From assembly GCF_963664735.1 (NCBI RefSeq), contig NZ_OY761553.1:1937303-2001302 (forward strand): DNA of 64,000 bases, given 5' to 3'. A program made the translations under genes and the position numbers. Origin of the DNA: an uncultured Cohaesibacter sp. GTDB taxonomy: Bacteria > Pseudomonadota > Alphaproteobacteria > Rhizobiales > Cohaesibacteraceae. Shown here in pieces: positions 1 through 8,705 of this stretch (position 1 is the first letter of the stretch; each line of letters begins with the position of its first letter). Under the pieces are notes generated by a model. That model made no database searches. It was given only the letters and a program-made list of their open reading frames with translations, and was not told the origin of the DNA.

Positions 1-1
1 T

Positions 2-313
2 GGTGGTTTGGCGACCGTATGGCTGCCGATCCCGACCGGCGTGCCTTTGCTGGCGCTTAGCGCTTTCCTCATTATCGCAAACAGCCGAATAGGCCGAAAC
101 AATGTGCGCCGCTTGCGCAAGCATGTTGACTGGCTGGATCTGGCTGTTGTCTGGATCGAAGAACGCACCGGGCGCACGTTTGGGCGGGTTTTGAAGACCA
201 CGCGCCCGTTGATGACCCGCCATCGCAAGAAAGCTGAAATGGCCGCAGCGACTTCAACGAGTAAGGGGCAAGCGCAAACTGAAAACACAAATCGTGATGC
301 GCATGACAGTTGA
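2..313 (+). CDS. Small membrane protein, C-terminal part (cut by window edge)
   Basis: The frame is open from the first bases of the window, so the N-terminus lies upstream and the TTG at 8 need not be the true start. The visible part begins with a hydrophobic stretch containing LPIPTGVPLLALSAFLIIA, followed by a basic helix (RIGRNNVRRLRKH) and a charged tail rich in Lys, Thr and Gln. The Leu-Pro-x-Pro-turn-hydrophobic pattern followed by Arg-rich helices resembles small PGPGW-type transmembrane proteins of unknown function that I recall from alphaproteobacteria. No catalytic motif is visible. The reading frame is likely real; the family assignment is tentative. Confidence 0.5.
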   Translation, partial: GGLATVWLPIPTGVPLLALSAFLIIANSRIGRNNVRRLRKHVDWLDLAVVWIEERTGRTFGRVLKTTRPLMTRHRKKAEMAAATSTSKGQAQTENTNRDAHDS

Positions 314-620
314 TGGCGCCAGTTAGCTGCCAAATGAAATCGTAAACGCTTTATTCCCTTTTGCAAGCAAGGCGATATTGTTCAGCCTTCCTCACAACGC
401 AGCCGCTGTATTCTGCAAGAGAAAATTGCAGAAATACGCTCTTCCTACCCTACCAAGGACGCCTTGTGCAGCCGTTCGCAGATGAGTATCTTTAGATATT
501 AAATTAAATGCAGACGCTTTAGTGGGGGGCGGCTATGCAAACGATTTCCAGTGCCAAAAACTCTCGCTCAATGGCAACCATTGCGATTGAATGAGAGAGT
601 GATCTGATCAGGATAACGCC
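314..620. other. Intergenic, no gene seen
   Basis: No convincing reading frame or terminator was seen here. The stretch between about 480 and 515 is AT-rich and may carry the promoter of the SRPBCC gene that starts at 621, but no clear -35/-10 pair stands out. Confidence 0.4.
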
Positions 621-1100
621 ATGTACAAACCCATCGTCAAAGTAATCGAAGTGCCGACCGATGCAATGTCCGCCTACAAACGGTTCACGATGGATATGGG
701 TATGTGGTGGCCGCTCGATACCCGCTCTATCTCGATTCATAGCACCGGCGTTCCTGCCAAGCGACTGGAGACTGATCCAGTCGCCGGTGGCGCGATTATA
801 GAAGTGAGTGCCGATGATACCCGCCATGTCTGGGCCAGCTTTGCTGATTGCGATGCGCCCCGCTCCGTCGCCATCATCTTTCACATGGGCCAGCCTCTGG
901 AATATGCGACGCGGCTGGTTGTCAGCTTCATTGAAACCCATCCACACCAGACGCTTGTCAAACTGGTTCATGGGGGCTGGAAAACCTATGGCCCGTTGGC
1001 TCCCATGATGCGCAAGGGATATGATGCTGGCTGGGACGAGATTTTCTGCCTCCACTATGCCCGCGCCTGCGAGAAAACGCGTTATTTGAAACGCGCCTAA
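621..1100 (+). CDS. SRPBCC (START/AHSA1-like) family protein
   Basis: A 159-residue soluble protein with the layout of the SRPBCC/AHSA1 helix-grip fold: an N-terminal strand (YKPIVKVIEVPTD), a helix with the aromatic motif MGMWWPLDTRS typical of activator-of-Hsp90-like proteins, central strands, and a C-terminal amphipathic helix after GPLAPMMRKGYDAGWDEI. Members bind hydrophobic ligands or act as chaperone partners; the ligand cannot be read from sequence. The ATG is preceded by AGGA at a 7-base distance, which supports the start. It stands alone and ends at a terminator it shares with the convergent alanine dehydrogenase gene. Confidence 0.75.
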   Translation: MYKPIVKVIEVPTDAMSAYKRFTMDMGMWWPLDTRSISIHSTGVPAKRLETDPVAGGAIIEVSADDTRHVWASFADCDAPRSVAIIFHMGQPLEYATRLVVSFIETHPHQTLVKLVHGGWKTYGPLAPMMRKGYDAGWDEIFCLHYARACEKTRYLKRA

Positions 1101-1141
1101 CCGCTCTAAAAGAGCTAGACTGACGATGCCATCCATGAATC

Positions 1142-1172
1142 AAAATGCCCGACCAAACTGATCGGGCATTTT
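1142..1172. terminator. Bidirectional Rho-independent terminator
   Basis: A perfect stem (AAAATGCCCGA with TCGGGCATTTT) closes a 9-base loop and has T-runs on both strands. It sits between the convergent SRPBCC and alanine dehydrogenase genes and can serve both. Confidence 0.85.
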
Positions 1173-1247
1173 TCATTTCAGTTGCTTGTTGCGATCAGGC
1201 CAAGATCCATGACTCCAGCCCTGACCTCTGCCTCTGTGAGTGGCAGA

Positions 1248-2366
1248 TCAGAGACCCAGAATGCTTTCAGGGGATACAAAGTCATAGCCAAGAGCCTTGG
1301 CGACAGCTTCATAAGTAACCTTGCCATCATGCACGTTGAGGCCGGTGCGCAGATATGGATCGGCCTTGCAAGCCTCTACCCAGCCCTTGTTGGCCAGAGC
1401 CAGAGCAAATGGAAGAGTTGCGTTGTTGAGCGCGAAGGTGGAAGTGCGCGCTACGCAGCCCGGCATGTTGGCAACGCAATAGTGAACCACACCATCAACC
1501 ACATAGGTTGGATCGGAGTGTGTGGTTGCCTTGGACGTTTCAAAGCAGCCGCCCTGATCGATGGCAACGTCCACGACAGCAGAGCCCGGACGCATGGTCT
1601 TGATCATATCAGCGGTTACCAGCTTGGGTGTTTCCGCACCGGGGATCAGCACCGTGCCGATGACCAGATCAGCCTTGGCAACCAAGCGAGCGATATTGCC
1701 CTTGTTGGAGTAGACGGTTTTGATGGCGGAGCCAAAACGGTCGACAGCGGCGCGCAATGCGTTGGTGTTGCGGTCGACCATGGTGACGTTTGCGCCCATG
1801 CCCAGAGCGACGCGTGCAGCGTTGGTGCCGGATACGCCAGCGCCAATGATGACGACTTCAGCAGGATCAACACCGGGTACGCCACCGAGCAGAATGCCCA
1901 TGCCGCCGCCAGTATTTTCCAGCGCCTGGGCACCGACCTGAGGAGCCAGACGACCAGCAACTTCAGACATCGGGAACAGAAGCGGCAGAGCGCCGGTCGG
2001 GGACGTTACGGTTTCATAGGCAATGCAGGTTGCGCCCGACTTGATCAAGTCTTCGGTCTGGGCAGCATCCGGAGCCAAATGCAGATATGTGAAGAGAAGC
2101 TGACCGGGGCGCAGCTTGGCGCGCTCAACAGCGAGGGGCTCCTTGACTTTGACGACCATCTCGGCCTTGGCGAAGATTTCGTCGGCAGTGGCGGCGATTT
2201 TCGCGCCTGCCGCAGCATAGTCCTCGTCAGAACAGCCAATACCGGCACCGGCATTGGTTTCAATCAGGACTTCATGGCCATTGGCGACCAGTTCCAGAAC
2301 AGAAGAAGGGACCAGACCAACGCGGTCTTCATGGTCTTTGATTTCTTTAGGGCATCCGATAAGCAT
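1248..2366 (-). CDS. ald: Alanine dehydrogenase
   Basis: This enzyme interconverts L-alanine and pyruvate plus ammonia using NAD(H), in the cytoplasm. The N-terminus [18 protein letters not shown] is the family signature; the catalytic region KVKEP and YLHLAPD (Lys and His near residues 75 and 96) is present, as are the Rossmann motif [14 protein letters not shown] and the C-terminal VDVAIDQGG and NMPG segments. I place the start at the ATG at 2366 because GGAG lies 9 bases before it; this gives 372 residues, the usual family length. Upstream in-frame ATGs exist at 2375 and 2396. The divergent Lrp/AsnC gene at 2581 is probably its alanine-responsive regulator. Confidence 0.95.
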   Translation of the reverse strand: MLIGCPKEIKDHEDRVGLVPSSVLELVANGHEVLIETNAGAGIGCSDEDYAAAGAKIAATADEIFAKAEMVVKVKEPLAVERAKLRPGQLLFTYLHLAPDAAQTEDLIKSGATCIAYETVTSPTGALPLLFPMSEVAGRLAPQVGAQALENTGGGMGILLGGVPGVDPAEVVIIGAGVSGTNAARVALGMGANVTMVDRNTNALRAAVDRFGSAIKTVYSNKGNIARLVAKADLVIGTVLIPGAETPKLVTADMIKTMRPGSAVVDVAIDQGGCFETSKATTHSDPTYVVDGVVHYCVANMPGCVARTSTFALNNATLPFALALANKGWVEACKADPYLRTGLNVHDGKVTYEAVAKALGYDFVSPESILGL

Positions 2367-2580
2367 CGTTGACATCTCCGTGGTGATTGCAGCCATTGCG
2401 CCTTTTTATTGCGATGCGGCGGTATGAATGGACCGGCGACACCTTTTTCGGGACGCTTCTGGGAATTCGAAGAACATATCAATCATGACGCAATTTATGC
2501 GCAATGTTCCGCGAAATACGCTTGTTTCACCAATGTTTTTTCGCATATAATTGCTTAATTCTTAAAAAGGCTAGAATTAT

Positions 2581-3048
2581 ATGCAGCTTGATCAACTAGA
2601 CAAACGAGACCGCCAGATCCTTAATCTTCTTCAGGATAATGGGCGGGTTAGCAATGCGGAACTGGCAGAGAAGGTCAATCTCTCGCCTTCGGCATGCCTG
2701 AGGCGGGTCAAGCAGCTGGAAGACAGCGGCCTTGTGGAAGGCTATCACATGCAGCTGGATCTGAAGGCCTGCGGCATGTCCGGGGCTGCTTTCGTCTTTG
2801 TTACCCTTGATGGACAGGGGCGCGAGGCTTTGGCTCGCTTCGAACGCGCCATCAAGGATATCAACGAAATTCAGGATTGTTATCTGCTGGCGGGACAGTA
2901 TGACTATCTGTTGCGCGTTATCTATCGCAACGCGGCCGATTTGGAGCGGATCCACCATGACATCCTTACCAACCTGCCCGGCGTTGTGCGCGTCAATTCA
3001 ACCCTGACATTGAGAGCGGTCAAGCACACAAGCAAATTGGAGGTTTGA
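2581..3048 (+). CDS. Lrp/AsnC family regulator (probable AldR)
   Basis: A 155-residue regulator with an N-terminal winged helix (LDKRDRQILNLLQDNGRVSNAELAEKVNLSPSACLRRVKQLEDSG, cited only in part: core NAELAEKVNLSPSACLRRV) and a C-terminal RAM domain that binds amino acids and forms octamers. It is divergent from ald with a 214-base spacer, the arrangement seen for AldR/AldD-type regulators that sense alanine and control alanine dehydrogenase. The spacer has several GCGCAAT/CGCGAAATACGC-like half-sites but no single clear operator. An AAGG about 10 bases upstream fits the ATG. Confidence 0.85.
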   Translation: MQLDQLDKRDRQILNLLQDNGRVSNAELAEKVNLSPSACLRRVKQLEDSGLVEGYHMQLDLKACGMSGAAFVFVTLDGQGREALARFERAIKDINEIQDCYLLAGQYDYLLRVIYRNAADLERIHHDILTNLPGVVRVNSTLTLRAVKHTSKLEV

Positions 3049-3056
3049 AGCCGCGC

Positions 3057-4487
3057 TCACGCAGACAGCGGGAAGCGAACAACGATGGTCAATCCGCCAC
3101 CTTCGGTGTCACCCAGCTCTAGTGTGGCGTTGTGGCTTTGAGCGGCCCTGCGGGCAATCGCCAACCCCAATCCGAAGCCGGACTTATCGTTCATGGTCCG
3201 CGCCTTATCGCCACGCGCAAAGGGTTCCAGCAGATGGAGCTTGTCTTCCTGAGCAATGCCGGGACCATGATCAATGACCTTGAGGCAGGCGAAGTCGGCC
3301 TCTTTGGTCAAAGAAAGCTCACAACTACCCGCATATTTGATGGCGTTATCGATGAGATTGTCTACCATGCGCATTAGGTCGTTGGGTTTGGCAAGGATCG
3401 TTACATTCGTATAATCTACCAGCTCAACCGCCTCACCCGCGTCACTCCACTCATTGGCCAGACTGTCAACCAGGCTGCTGAGTTCGAGGCGAACCGGCTC
3501 CTCTTCCATATCGCCCTTACTAAAATATGTCATCAGGCGCTTGAGCAATCCATCCATCATGGTGAGATCGCGCAAGAAAGCCAGCTTGAGTTCTTCCGGC
3601 TCGACTGTGTCGGCCCTCAGTCTCAGGCGCGTTACAGGCGTGCGCAAATCATGGCCAACAGCGGCAAGCATACGGGTGCGGTCATCAATCAGCTGATGGA
3701 TGCGATCCTGCATCTTGTTAAGGGCGGTTGCCGCAACACGCAGCTCCGTCGGCCCGGCAACTTCAGCCTTTTTGGGTGTCGCATTTTCCTTTGCGATATT
3801 GTTGGTGGCCTGAGCCAGCCGACGCAAAGGTCGAATAAGAAAGATGATTGCCCAAAGCAGCAACAGAGACATGCACACGAGGGTAAAGACAAATATGTTT
3901 TCAAGTGCATGATTGGGTGGCGAGTTAGAACTGATGACGATGCTGGCGCTAATGACCTTGTCATCGGGCCGTCTGGCAAATATTGTAACCTTCATCTGGT
4001 CGTTTTGAAGCTTTTCTACCTCGCGCGCGAATGGCAAGCCCACTTCTTGTGGGTTTGATAACCAATCCGGTACGCCCGGCTTGGGCGGAGACGCGGAATA
4101 GGGGCGCAAAAAACGCGTTATGCGGTCAAAATAGCTATCGCGGAATGGCTTTGAAGTCTCCTTCAAAAAATGATTACGCCAAGTCCATTCCAAGCCCAAA
4201 CCGGCGACCTGATCTGACGAATAGACCTTGTAGGATACTTTGGGGTGGGATGCTTCAAGCTCTTTTATTGCTAAAAGAAGCTCATTTTCGGGCAGCCGGG
4301 ACAAAGCTTCTGCAACACCGATCTGCCGTTCGGAAAATAACATCACTGGAGGCGCAAGAGGAACGTCTCGCGCCGCCTGAACCGAGATATAAATGCCAGT
4401 CAGAAACAACACCATCGCCAGAACAAGAAGCACAAGCAACTGCCCGGCAATGGAATTCAAAAAATCAAACCAGCGTCTTTTTATCAT
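3057..4487 (-). CDS. Sensor histidine kinase, EnvZ type
   Basis: A 476-residue inner-membrane kinase. It has a first membrane segment at about 13-35, a periplasmic domain of about 160 residues with no recognisable ligand fold, a second membrane segment at about 197-218, a HAMP domain, an H-box with the phospho-acceptor His near residue 279 (AAVGHDLRTPVTRLRLR), and an ATPase domain with the N box (NLIDNAIKYAG), DHGPGI and GFGLGLAIA. The GHDLRTP form of the H-box is that of EnvZ-like kinases. Its start overlaps the stop of the upstream response regulator by four bases (ATGA), so the two are translationally coupled partners. Confidence 0.9.
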   Translation of the reverse strand: MIKRRWFDFLNSIAGQLLVLLVLAMVLFLTGIYISVQAARDVPLAPPVMLFSERQIGVAEALSRLPENELLLAIKELEASHPKVSYKVYSSDQVAGLGLEWTWRNHFLKETSKPFRDSYFDRITRFLRPYSASPPKPGVPDWLSNPQEVGLPFAREVEKLQNDQMKVTIFARRPDDKVISASIVISSNSPPNHALENIFVFTLVCMSLLLLWAIIFLIRPLRRLAQATNNIAKENATPKKAEVAGPTELRVAATALNKMQDRIHQLIDDRTRMLAAVGHDLRTPVTRLRLRADTVEPEELKLAFLRDLTMMDGLLKRLMTYFSKGDMEEEPVRLELSSLVDSLANEWSDAGEAVELVDYTNVTILAKPNDLMRMVDNLIDNAIKYAGSCELSLTKEADFACLKVIDHGPGIAQEDKLHLLEPFARGDKARTMNDKSGFGLGLAIARRAAQSHNATLELGDTEGGGLTIVVRFPLSA

Positions 4488-5215
4488 ATAGTCTCGCGTT
4501 GTTCGTGCACTTCGGCAATGAACTCATAACCGCCAGAGCGAACTGTATGAATAAGCTTTTGCCCATCCGGTCCACCTTCCAACTTGCGACGCAAGCGGGA
4601 GATCAGAATATCGATGCTGCGCTCGGTTGCTCCCGAGGTGGGGCCTTGGGTAAGCTCAATCAATTGCTCACGCGTCAGAGTAAGGCCTGGACGTTCGCAG
4701 AAAACGCGCAATAAATCAAATTCTGCCGGCGTCAGGTGCGTACGCACACCATTATAGTCGGAAAGCTCGCGTTTTCTAACGTCCAACTGCCATTTACCAC
4801 CGAAGTAAAGAATCGGGGCCTGTACATGGCTATCTTTGATGGCCATTCGGCTTCGACGAAGCATGGCTTTGATTCTCGCTTCCAGTTCGCGAGGATTGAA
4901 CGGTTTCGACATATAGTCGTCGGCCCCAAGCTCCAACCCGACAACCCTATCAATATCCTCGCCCTTGGCGGAGAGAATTAGAATTGGAATGGTTGAAATC
5001 GAGCGTATCCGAGAGCAAATGCTCAAGCCGTCTTCGCCGGGAAGCATGACGTCGAGAAGAATTAGGTCGATACAGCTACGGGCCATAATCGCATCTGCTT
5101 CTCTTCCGTTTGAAGCGAGAGAAGCCATCCAGCCGTTGCGCTGCAACAATGCGGCGAGCAGTGTCTGGATTTCGTTGTCATCTTCGATGACCAAAATGTG
5201 CATGGTTTTCTGCAT
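4484..5215 (-). CDS. OmpR-family response regulator
   Basis: This 243-residue regulator has an N-terminal receiver domain with acidic EDD, phospho-acceptor Asp near residue 55 (LILLDVMLPGEDG) and conserved Lys near 104 (YMSKPF), followed by an OmpR/PhoB winged-helix DNA-binding domain (THLTPAEFDLLRVF ... RSIDILISRLRRKL ... GGYEF). I prefer the ATG at 5215; in-frame alternatives lie at 5272 and 5203 and none has a strong ribosome site. The kinase gene follows with a four-base overlap. A 10-bp inverted repeat at 5322-5354, between this gene and the divergent gene at 5476, is a candidate binding site for this protein. Confidence 0.9.
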   Translation of the reverse strand: MQKTMHILVIEDDNEIQTLLAALLQRNGWMASLASNGREADAIMARSCIDLILLDVMLPGEDGLSICSRIRSISTIPILILSAKGEDIDRVVGLELGADDYMSKPFNPRELEARIKAMLRRSRMAIKDSHVQAPILYFGGKWQLDVRKRELSDYNGVRTHLTPAEFDLLRVFCERPGLTLTREQLIELTQGPTSGATERSIDILISRLRRKLEGGPDGQKLIHTVRSGGYEFIAEVHEQRETI

Positions 5216-5321
5216 GGCGTTTCTTTTTGTTCCGGTAGAATCATCTTTGGCGACTAAACGAACAAAAATCAAAGAAACCTTCTAATTCTTCGCAGATTTC
5301 AGCGGTTTTTTGTGTCTATAT

Positions 5322-5354
5322 ATTTCTATATCAGGAATCGAAACATATAGAAAT
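5322..5354. promoter_or_regulatory. Inverted repeat in divergent promoter region
   Basis: ATTTCTATAT (5322-5331) and ATATAGAAAT (5345-5354) are perfect 10-bp inverted arms around a 13-base spacer. They lie about 107 bases upstream of the response regulator start and about 120 bases upstream of the divergent gene at 5476. The position suggests an operator for the regulator encoded next door; this is inference. Confidence 0.45.
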
Positions 5355-5475
5355 TGTCAGAAATATACAGTCAAGTTCCTATTAACAAATTGGTAACACC
5401 ATCAAACGGCAAATAGAAATCTTGATTTGCAAAGCAAGCCTCAACAACTGCATGCCAATCTGAAGGAAGGTTCAG

Positions 5476-6060
5476 ATGACTACAATAAGTGGGCTGGGTA
5501 CGGGCACGTTCAGTACCATGCGGGCAATGTCTCCAGAAGATAGAGTGGAACAGGAACTGCAAAGCTTGGTCGATGCTGGCGAAATCAGCACTGATGATCA
5601 GGAAGCACTATCGACAGCACTCGATTCAATCAGCAGAGAGATGCGAAGCTCGGCACCAACGGCCGACTCCACACCTCCAAGCAAGGAAGAAATTCAAGAG
5701 AAAATTGAAAGCCTGATCGCATCTCAAGTGGAAGCAGGAACGCTCACTGAAGAGCAAGCCGATGAGCTTTCAGACCTATTTGAAGAGGTTGCTCAGGCTC
5801 AACCAGGCGGGGCTGGCCCGATGGGCGGGCCCGGTGGCGCTGGAGGACCGCCTCCAGGACCTCCTCCCTCATCAGGAGCCGAAGAGGAAGACGACAGCGA
5901 ATCCAGCATTTGGAGCCAGACCGATACGACATCGGATACAAGCGCGTCAGATTTGCTGGCTTCATTCCTTGAGCAACTTCAGGAGCAGAATGCTACAGGT
6001 TACAGCGCTCAAGGCAATTTCACTGGCCAACAGTCCATGCTCTTCAGCTTTGAAGCCTGA
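5476..6060 (+). CDS. Acidic low-complexity protein with paired helical repeats, function unknown
   Basis: I do not recognise a defined function. The 194-residue protein has two similar helical segments, ELQSLVDAGEISTDDQEALST and the later ESLIASQVEAGTLTEEQADEL, each with a Gly followed by Ile/Leu, Ser/Thr and an acidic helix, loosely EF-hand-like in spacing. These are followed by a Gly/Pro tract (GGAGPMGGPGGAGGPPPGPPP in pieces), an acidic Ser/Thr region and a hydrophobic C-terminus ending LFSFEA. No signal peptide is visible. AAGGAAGG lies just upstream of the ATG. It is divergent from a two-component system and may be its target. Confidence 0.7.
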   Translation: MTTISGLGTGTFSTMRAMSPEDRVEQELQSLVDAGEISTDDQEALSTALDSISREMRSSAPTADSTPPSKEEIQEKIESLIASQVEAGTLTEEQADELSDLFEEVAQAQPGGAGPMGGPGGAGGPPPGPPPSSGAEEEDDSESSIWSQTDTTSDTSASDLLASFLEQLQEQNATGYSAQGNFTGQQSMLFSFEA

Positions 6061-7205
6061 TATCGGATTGTTGGGCTGAACAAATGCTCGACTAAAAGAG
6101 CTTCCACGATCAGCGCACGACTATTGAAAAATGAAGCTACGTCGCTATCACGCAAAGACCCGCAGCGGCATGATACGGTGCGGGTTAACCGTCATGGAAC
6201 AGCAGTGACGACAAAATTAAAACAGACGATTTTTCACGTTCAAAACAAGACCGAACAGTTGCTTTGACAAAATTCCTATCGCCGTCAGAAAAAGCATTTT
6301 ATGCATGATAAGTTCCTCTCTGTAAGGGCTTTCACTCTTACAATCCTCCAAGGCGGCTTTTGTTCCATTCCAATCGCGATCCTTGTCAGATTTAATCACA
6401 ATTTCTCTCACTTCAAGAGTTTGTGCAATTCTCCGCCGATCAGAAAGCACTTTCCCGAGATTGGCGCAGCCTAGCTAGTTTCAATGTATCAAATCATAAT
6501 GAGCCAAAACGGGATGTCTGCTTGGCCAATTCCTCATTGTCCGTTCAGACCCAGCTCCCGATTTGAAATGCGCTAGAGCTTTTCACCACCGCTTCAAGCA
6601 TCAATCCTGCTCGCTGGGTGATGATGCAAAGATAGACGCGAATTCTCGCAGCAATAAGGCACAAGGTAATCCCCCCGTTGCAAACTGTATCAAAGTGTAA
6701 CCGGGGCATTCGAGGTGCTTTTATCGTGCGGTTCAGGATCGGCCCCAAGATGGATTGGGTGGCATAAAGCGGACTAATCCGAGCGATGATCACAGCGGAG
6801 ATTTACCCGCATAACGCGCAATGCCGTAAGGCTATTCTTGAATGTCACTCCAGATAATGGAGACGGCACCCTCCACATATCCAAAATTTGACCCTGTAAC
6901 AAATACCTAAACAGCCATAAAGAAGCCACAATGGGCGCAGTTTTTGATGGATTTTGAAGTGAATGATATCCATAAAATTTGTTTGATCTATTTAATCTAT
7001 TACGGAACAAAAATAGAACAAAGATCCAACAAATGAATCATAGCCAGAACATTAAAGATTTACCCAGAACATACAGAAAACACAAACAGCTCAACCCTTT
7101 TGTAATTTCTAACCTTTTTTATTAAGCTATTCAGCTTAAGTCTCTGTTAATCTTTTTCTGACAATCGGCGCAATATGCCCTCCGTAAAATTGACAGGATT
7201 TCATA
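6061..7205. other. Long intergenic region, one possible tiny ORF
   Basis: Over 1.1 kb without a convincing gene of normal size. A hairpin with arms ACCCGCA (6159-6165) and TGCGGGT (6180-6186) lies downstream of the 5476 gene but has no T-run. Minus-strand frames at 6545-6793 and 6774-7010 lack ribosome sites and recognisable features. The part from 6980 to 7200 is AT-rich and probably holds the promoter of the gene at 7206. Confidence 0.5.
6217..6306 (-). CDS. Possible 29-residue hydrophobic peptide
   Basis: An ATG at 6306 is preceded by GAGAGGAAC at a good distance (GAGG, 8 bases). It opens a 29-codon frame with a single hydrophobic segment (MLFLTAIGIL ... LFGLVLNV) and a basic end. The strong ribosome site is the only positive evidence; there is no homology that I recall. 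A longer in-frame version starts at 6450 without a ribosome site. Confidence 0.3.
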   Translation of the reverse strand: MHKMLFLTAIGILSKQLFGLVLNVKNRLF

Positions 7206-7925
7206 ATGCCTTCAATGACACTCTTGACCAGCGTCGACATCTATTGCGAGCGGACAGACGCAAGCTACTGGTCGGAGCCGGTGAATGCCCTAACCAATCT
7301 GCCCTTCATTCTGGCGGCCTTGTGGGCCTGGTGGACCTACCAAAAATTGCAATCGAGAAACGGCGATTCCCGCAATGATATTTTGATCTTGATTGCCATC
7401 ATTCTGGCGGGCTTGATTGGCATCGGATCTTATTTGTTCCACACCCATGCTCAGGTCTGGTCCTCGTTTGCTGATGTCATTCCGATATGGACATTTGTCG
7501 CCTATTATCTGTTCCTTGCGATCTATCGGATCGTGGGCACTTCGCTGGCGAGAGCCTTGCGAATTTACGGCATAACGCTCATTTGCATTTTCGTTGTCCT
7601 GTGGGCCTTCTCACGCTTTTTGCTGGCCACCAATGCGGCCGATGCCGGTGGCGACGGACTAAATGGCTCGACGCAATATTTGCCGGGCATTATCGCCCTT
7701 TATGGCTTTGCGCTGGCATTGCATATCCGCAAACATGCGGCACGAGGCTGGATTTTCATGGCTGCGGTTGTCTTCACCCTTTCCATTTTCTTCCGAACCA
7801 TCGATATGACCGTTTGCAGCAGTTTCCCGCTTGGCACTCATTTTCTATGGCACATACTCAATGGGCTTTTCATCGGCTTGCTGCTTCAAACCCTTGTGCG
7901 CTATGGGCGGAAGGATGCCGCCTAG
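7206..7925 (+). CDS. Alkaline ceramidase-like membrane hydrolase
   Basis: A 239-residue protein with about seven membrane segments and the conserved residues of the ceramidase/CREST family of zinc-dependent membrane hydrolases: CERTDASYWSEPVNALTN near the N-terminus (the Glu-Pro-x-Asn motif), GSYLFHTHAQVWSSFADVIP in the middle (Ser, His and Asp of the zinc site), and HFLWHILNG near the C-terminus (two more His). Bacterial members are of uncertain substrate; amide hydrolysis of a lipid is the family expectation, not shown here. AGGA lies 7 bases before the ATG. It is convergent with the GNAT gene at 7995. Confidence 0.8.
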   Translation: MPSMTLLTSVDIYCERTDASYWSEPVNALTNLPFILAALWAWWTYQKLQSRNGDSRNDILILIAIILAGLIGIGSYLFHTHAQVWSSFADVIPIWTFVAYYLFLAIYRIVGTSLARALRIYGITLICIFVVLWAFSRFLLATNAADAGGDGLNGSTQYLPGIIALYGFALALHIRKHAARGWIFMAAVVFTLSIFFRTIDMTVCSSFPLGTHFLWHILNGLFIGLLLQTLVRYGRKDAA

Positions 7926-7994
7926 TTGGGAAAAGGCGTCGGTTGACCCTTCCCCGCCTCAAGGCGGCAGGTTGGCTTTCGGCATAGTCGCTTG

Positions 7995-8516
7995 TCATAA
8001 GGCATGGACCATTTGAATGCGTAGTGGCTGAAACCCGAGTTTCTCGTAAAAACATTTGGCCCCCTCGTTGAAGGCATAGACATTGAGCATCATTTCGCGC
8101 GCTCCATTTTGTCTGGCCCAATCCTCGCAAGCGCTCAAAAGGGCGCGCGCGACACCTTGCCGTCGGCTGGTTTCATCAACCACCAGATTGTCTACTTCGA
8201 AAACAGCACGAACAGGATGGATAGGGCTGGGCGGAATGGTTTTCAGCATAGCAAGGCTGAGCCCTACCAGCTTGCCTTTCTTGCCCTCAATCGTAGGACA
8301 GCTTTCAGCGACGAGCAGCGCCCGATCAGCGCAATGGATCACTTCCGCGATGTAGGCGTGCGATCTTGGCGCCTCGTCCGGCGTGCCAGGAAAGCGGCGG
8401 GGATCCTTGCCCTGATGGTAGCCGTCTAGCTGGCGCCACAATGGGGCCATGGCTTCAAAATCATCAAGGCTTGCCTGCCTTATGGTAAAGGTCGGGATTT
8501 TGGATAAATGGGTCAT
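7995..8516 (-). CDS. GNAT family N-acetyltransferase behind an attenuator
   Basis: A 173-residue acetyltransferase of the GNAT fold. It starts with TFTIRQASLDDFEAMAPLWRQ, has the acetyl-CoA binding motif VVDETSRRQGVARALL and ends with the usual NEGAKCFYEKLGFQPLRIQM. The acceptor (small amine, antibiotic or protein N-terminus) cannot be told. The ATG at 8516 follows AAGGAG with 6 bases spacing; the frame extends upstream to 8636 but that part is leader RNA. Upstream lie a promoter (8706-8734), a 17-codon leader ORF (8646-8699) and competing stems (8593-8641), so expression is probably set by ribosome stalling on Tyr/Trp codons in the leader. Confidence 0.85.
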   Translation of the reverse strand: MTHLSKIPTFTIRQASLDDFEAMAPLWRQLDGYHQGKDPRRFPGTPDEAPRSHAYIAEVIHCADRALLVAESCPTIEGKKGKLVGLSLAMLKTIPPSPIHPVRAVFEVDNLVVDETSRRQGVARALLSACEDWARQNGAREMMLNVYAFNEGAKCFYEKLGFQPLRIQMVHAL

Positions 8517-8580
8517 GTCTGTCTCCTTGGCTCCTTTGTGGTGGAGCGCTTCTCTTTCGAGCGGGCGCGGAGATCGGACA

Positions 8581-8614
8581 TTACAAACAAGAAGACCACC
8601 GAGCCCGGTGGTCT
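8581..8614 (-). terminator. Attenuator terminator (segments 3 and 4)
   Basis: On the minus strand AGACCACCG (8614-8606) pairs perfectly with CGGTGGTCT (8601-8593) around a 4-base loop, followed by TCTTGTTTGTAA. It lies between the leader ORF and the acetyltransferase start. The 5' arm can instead pair with GGTGGT at 8641-8636. Confidence 0.75.
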
Positions 8615-8631
8615 GTCTTAAGCACGCAAAA

Positions 8632-8643
8632 GCCAACCACCCC
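8632..8643 (-). promoter_or_regulatory. Antiterminator strand (segment 2)
   Basis: The minus-strand run GGGGTGGTTGGC begins three bases after the leader stop codon. Its GGTGGT core (8641-8636) can pair with ACCACC in the terminator 5' arm (8612-8607), which would block the terminator, or with ACCACT inside the leader ORF (8681-8676). These three exclusive pairings are the logic of a classical attenuator. Confidence 0.65.
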
Positions 8644-8645
8644 TT

Positions 8646-8699
8646 TTAAAAGGATGGATACCAATAGGATACGGCAGTGGTGTTTGCTTTTTTCATCAT
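8646..8699 (-). CDS. Leader peptide with Tyr-Trp-Tyr codons
   Basis: The frame encodes MMKKANTTAVSYWYPSF and stops right before the antiterminator strand. Adjacent Tyr-Trp-Tyr codons (8666-8658) and a final Phe make it sensitive to aromatic aminoacyl-tRNA supply or to drugs that stall ribosomes. A ribosome paused there would leave segment 2 free; one at the stop codon would cover it. There is no ribosome site, but the predicted transcription start (7 bases after the -10 box) falls on the A of the ATG, so the mRNA would be leaderless, as I recall for the trpL leader of Sinorhizobium. Which of the two ATGs is used is unclear. Confidence 0.65.
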   Translation of the reverse strand: MMKKANTTAVSYWYPSF

Positions 8700-8705
8700 G
8701 TGGGG

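Noticed and set aside
1182-2372. Plus-strand frame of 396 codons
   Set aside because: It is antisense to alanine dehydrogenase and has no family features; a shadow of a strongly coded gene.
6545-7010. Two overlapping minus-strand frames as a possible transposase remnant
   Set aside because: No transposase motif, terminal repeats or target duplication were found.
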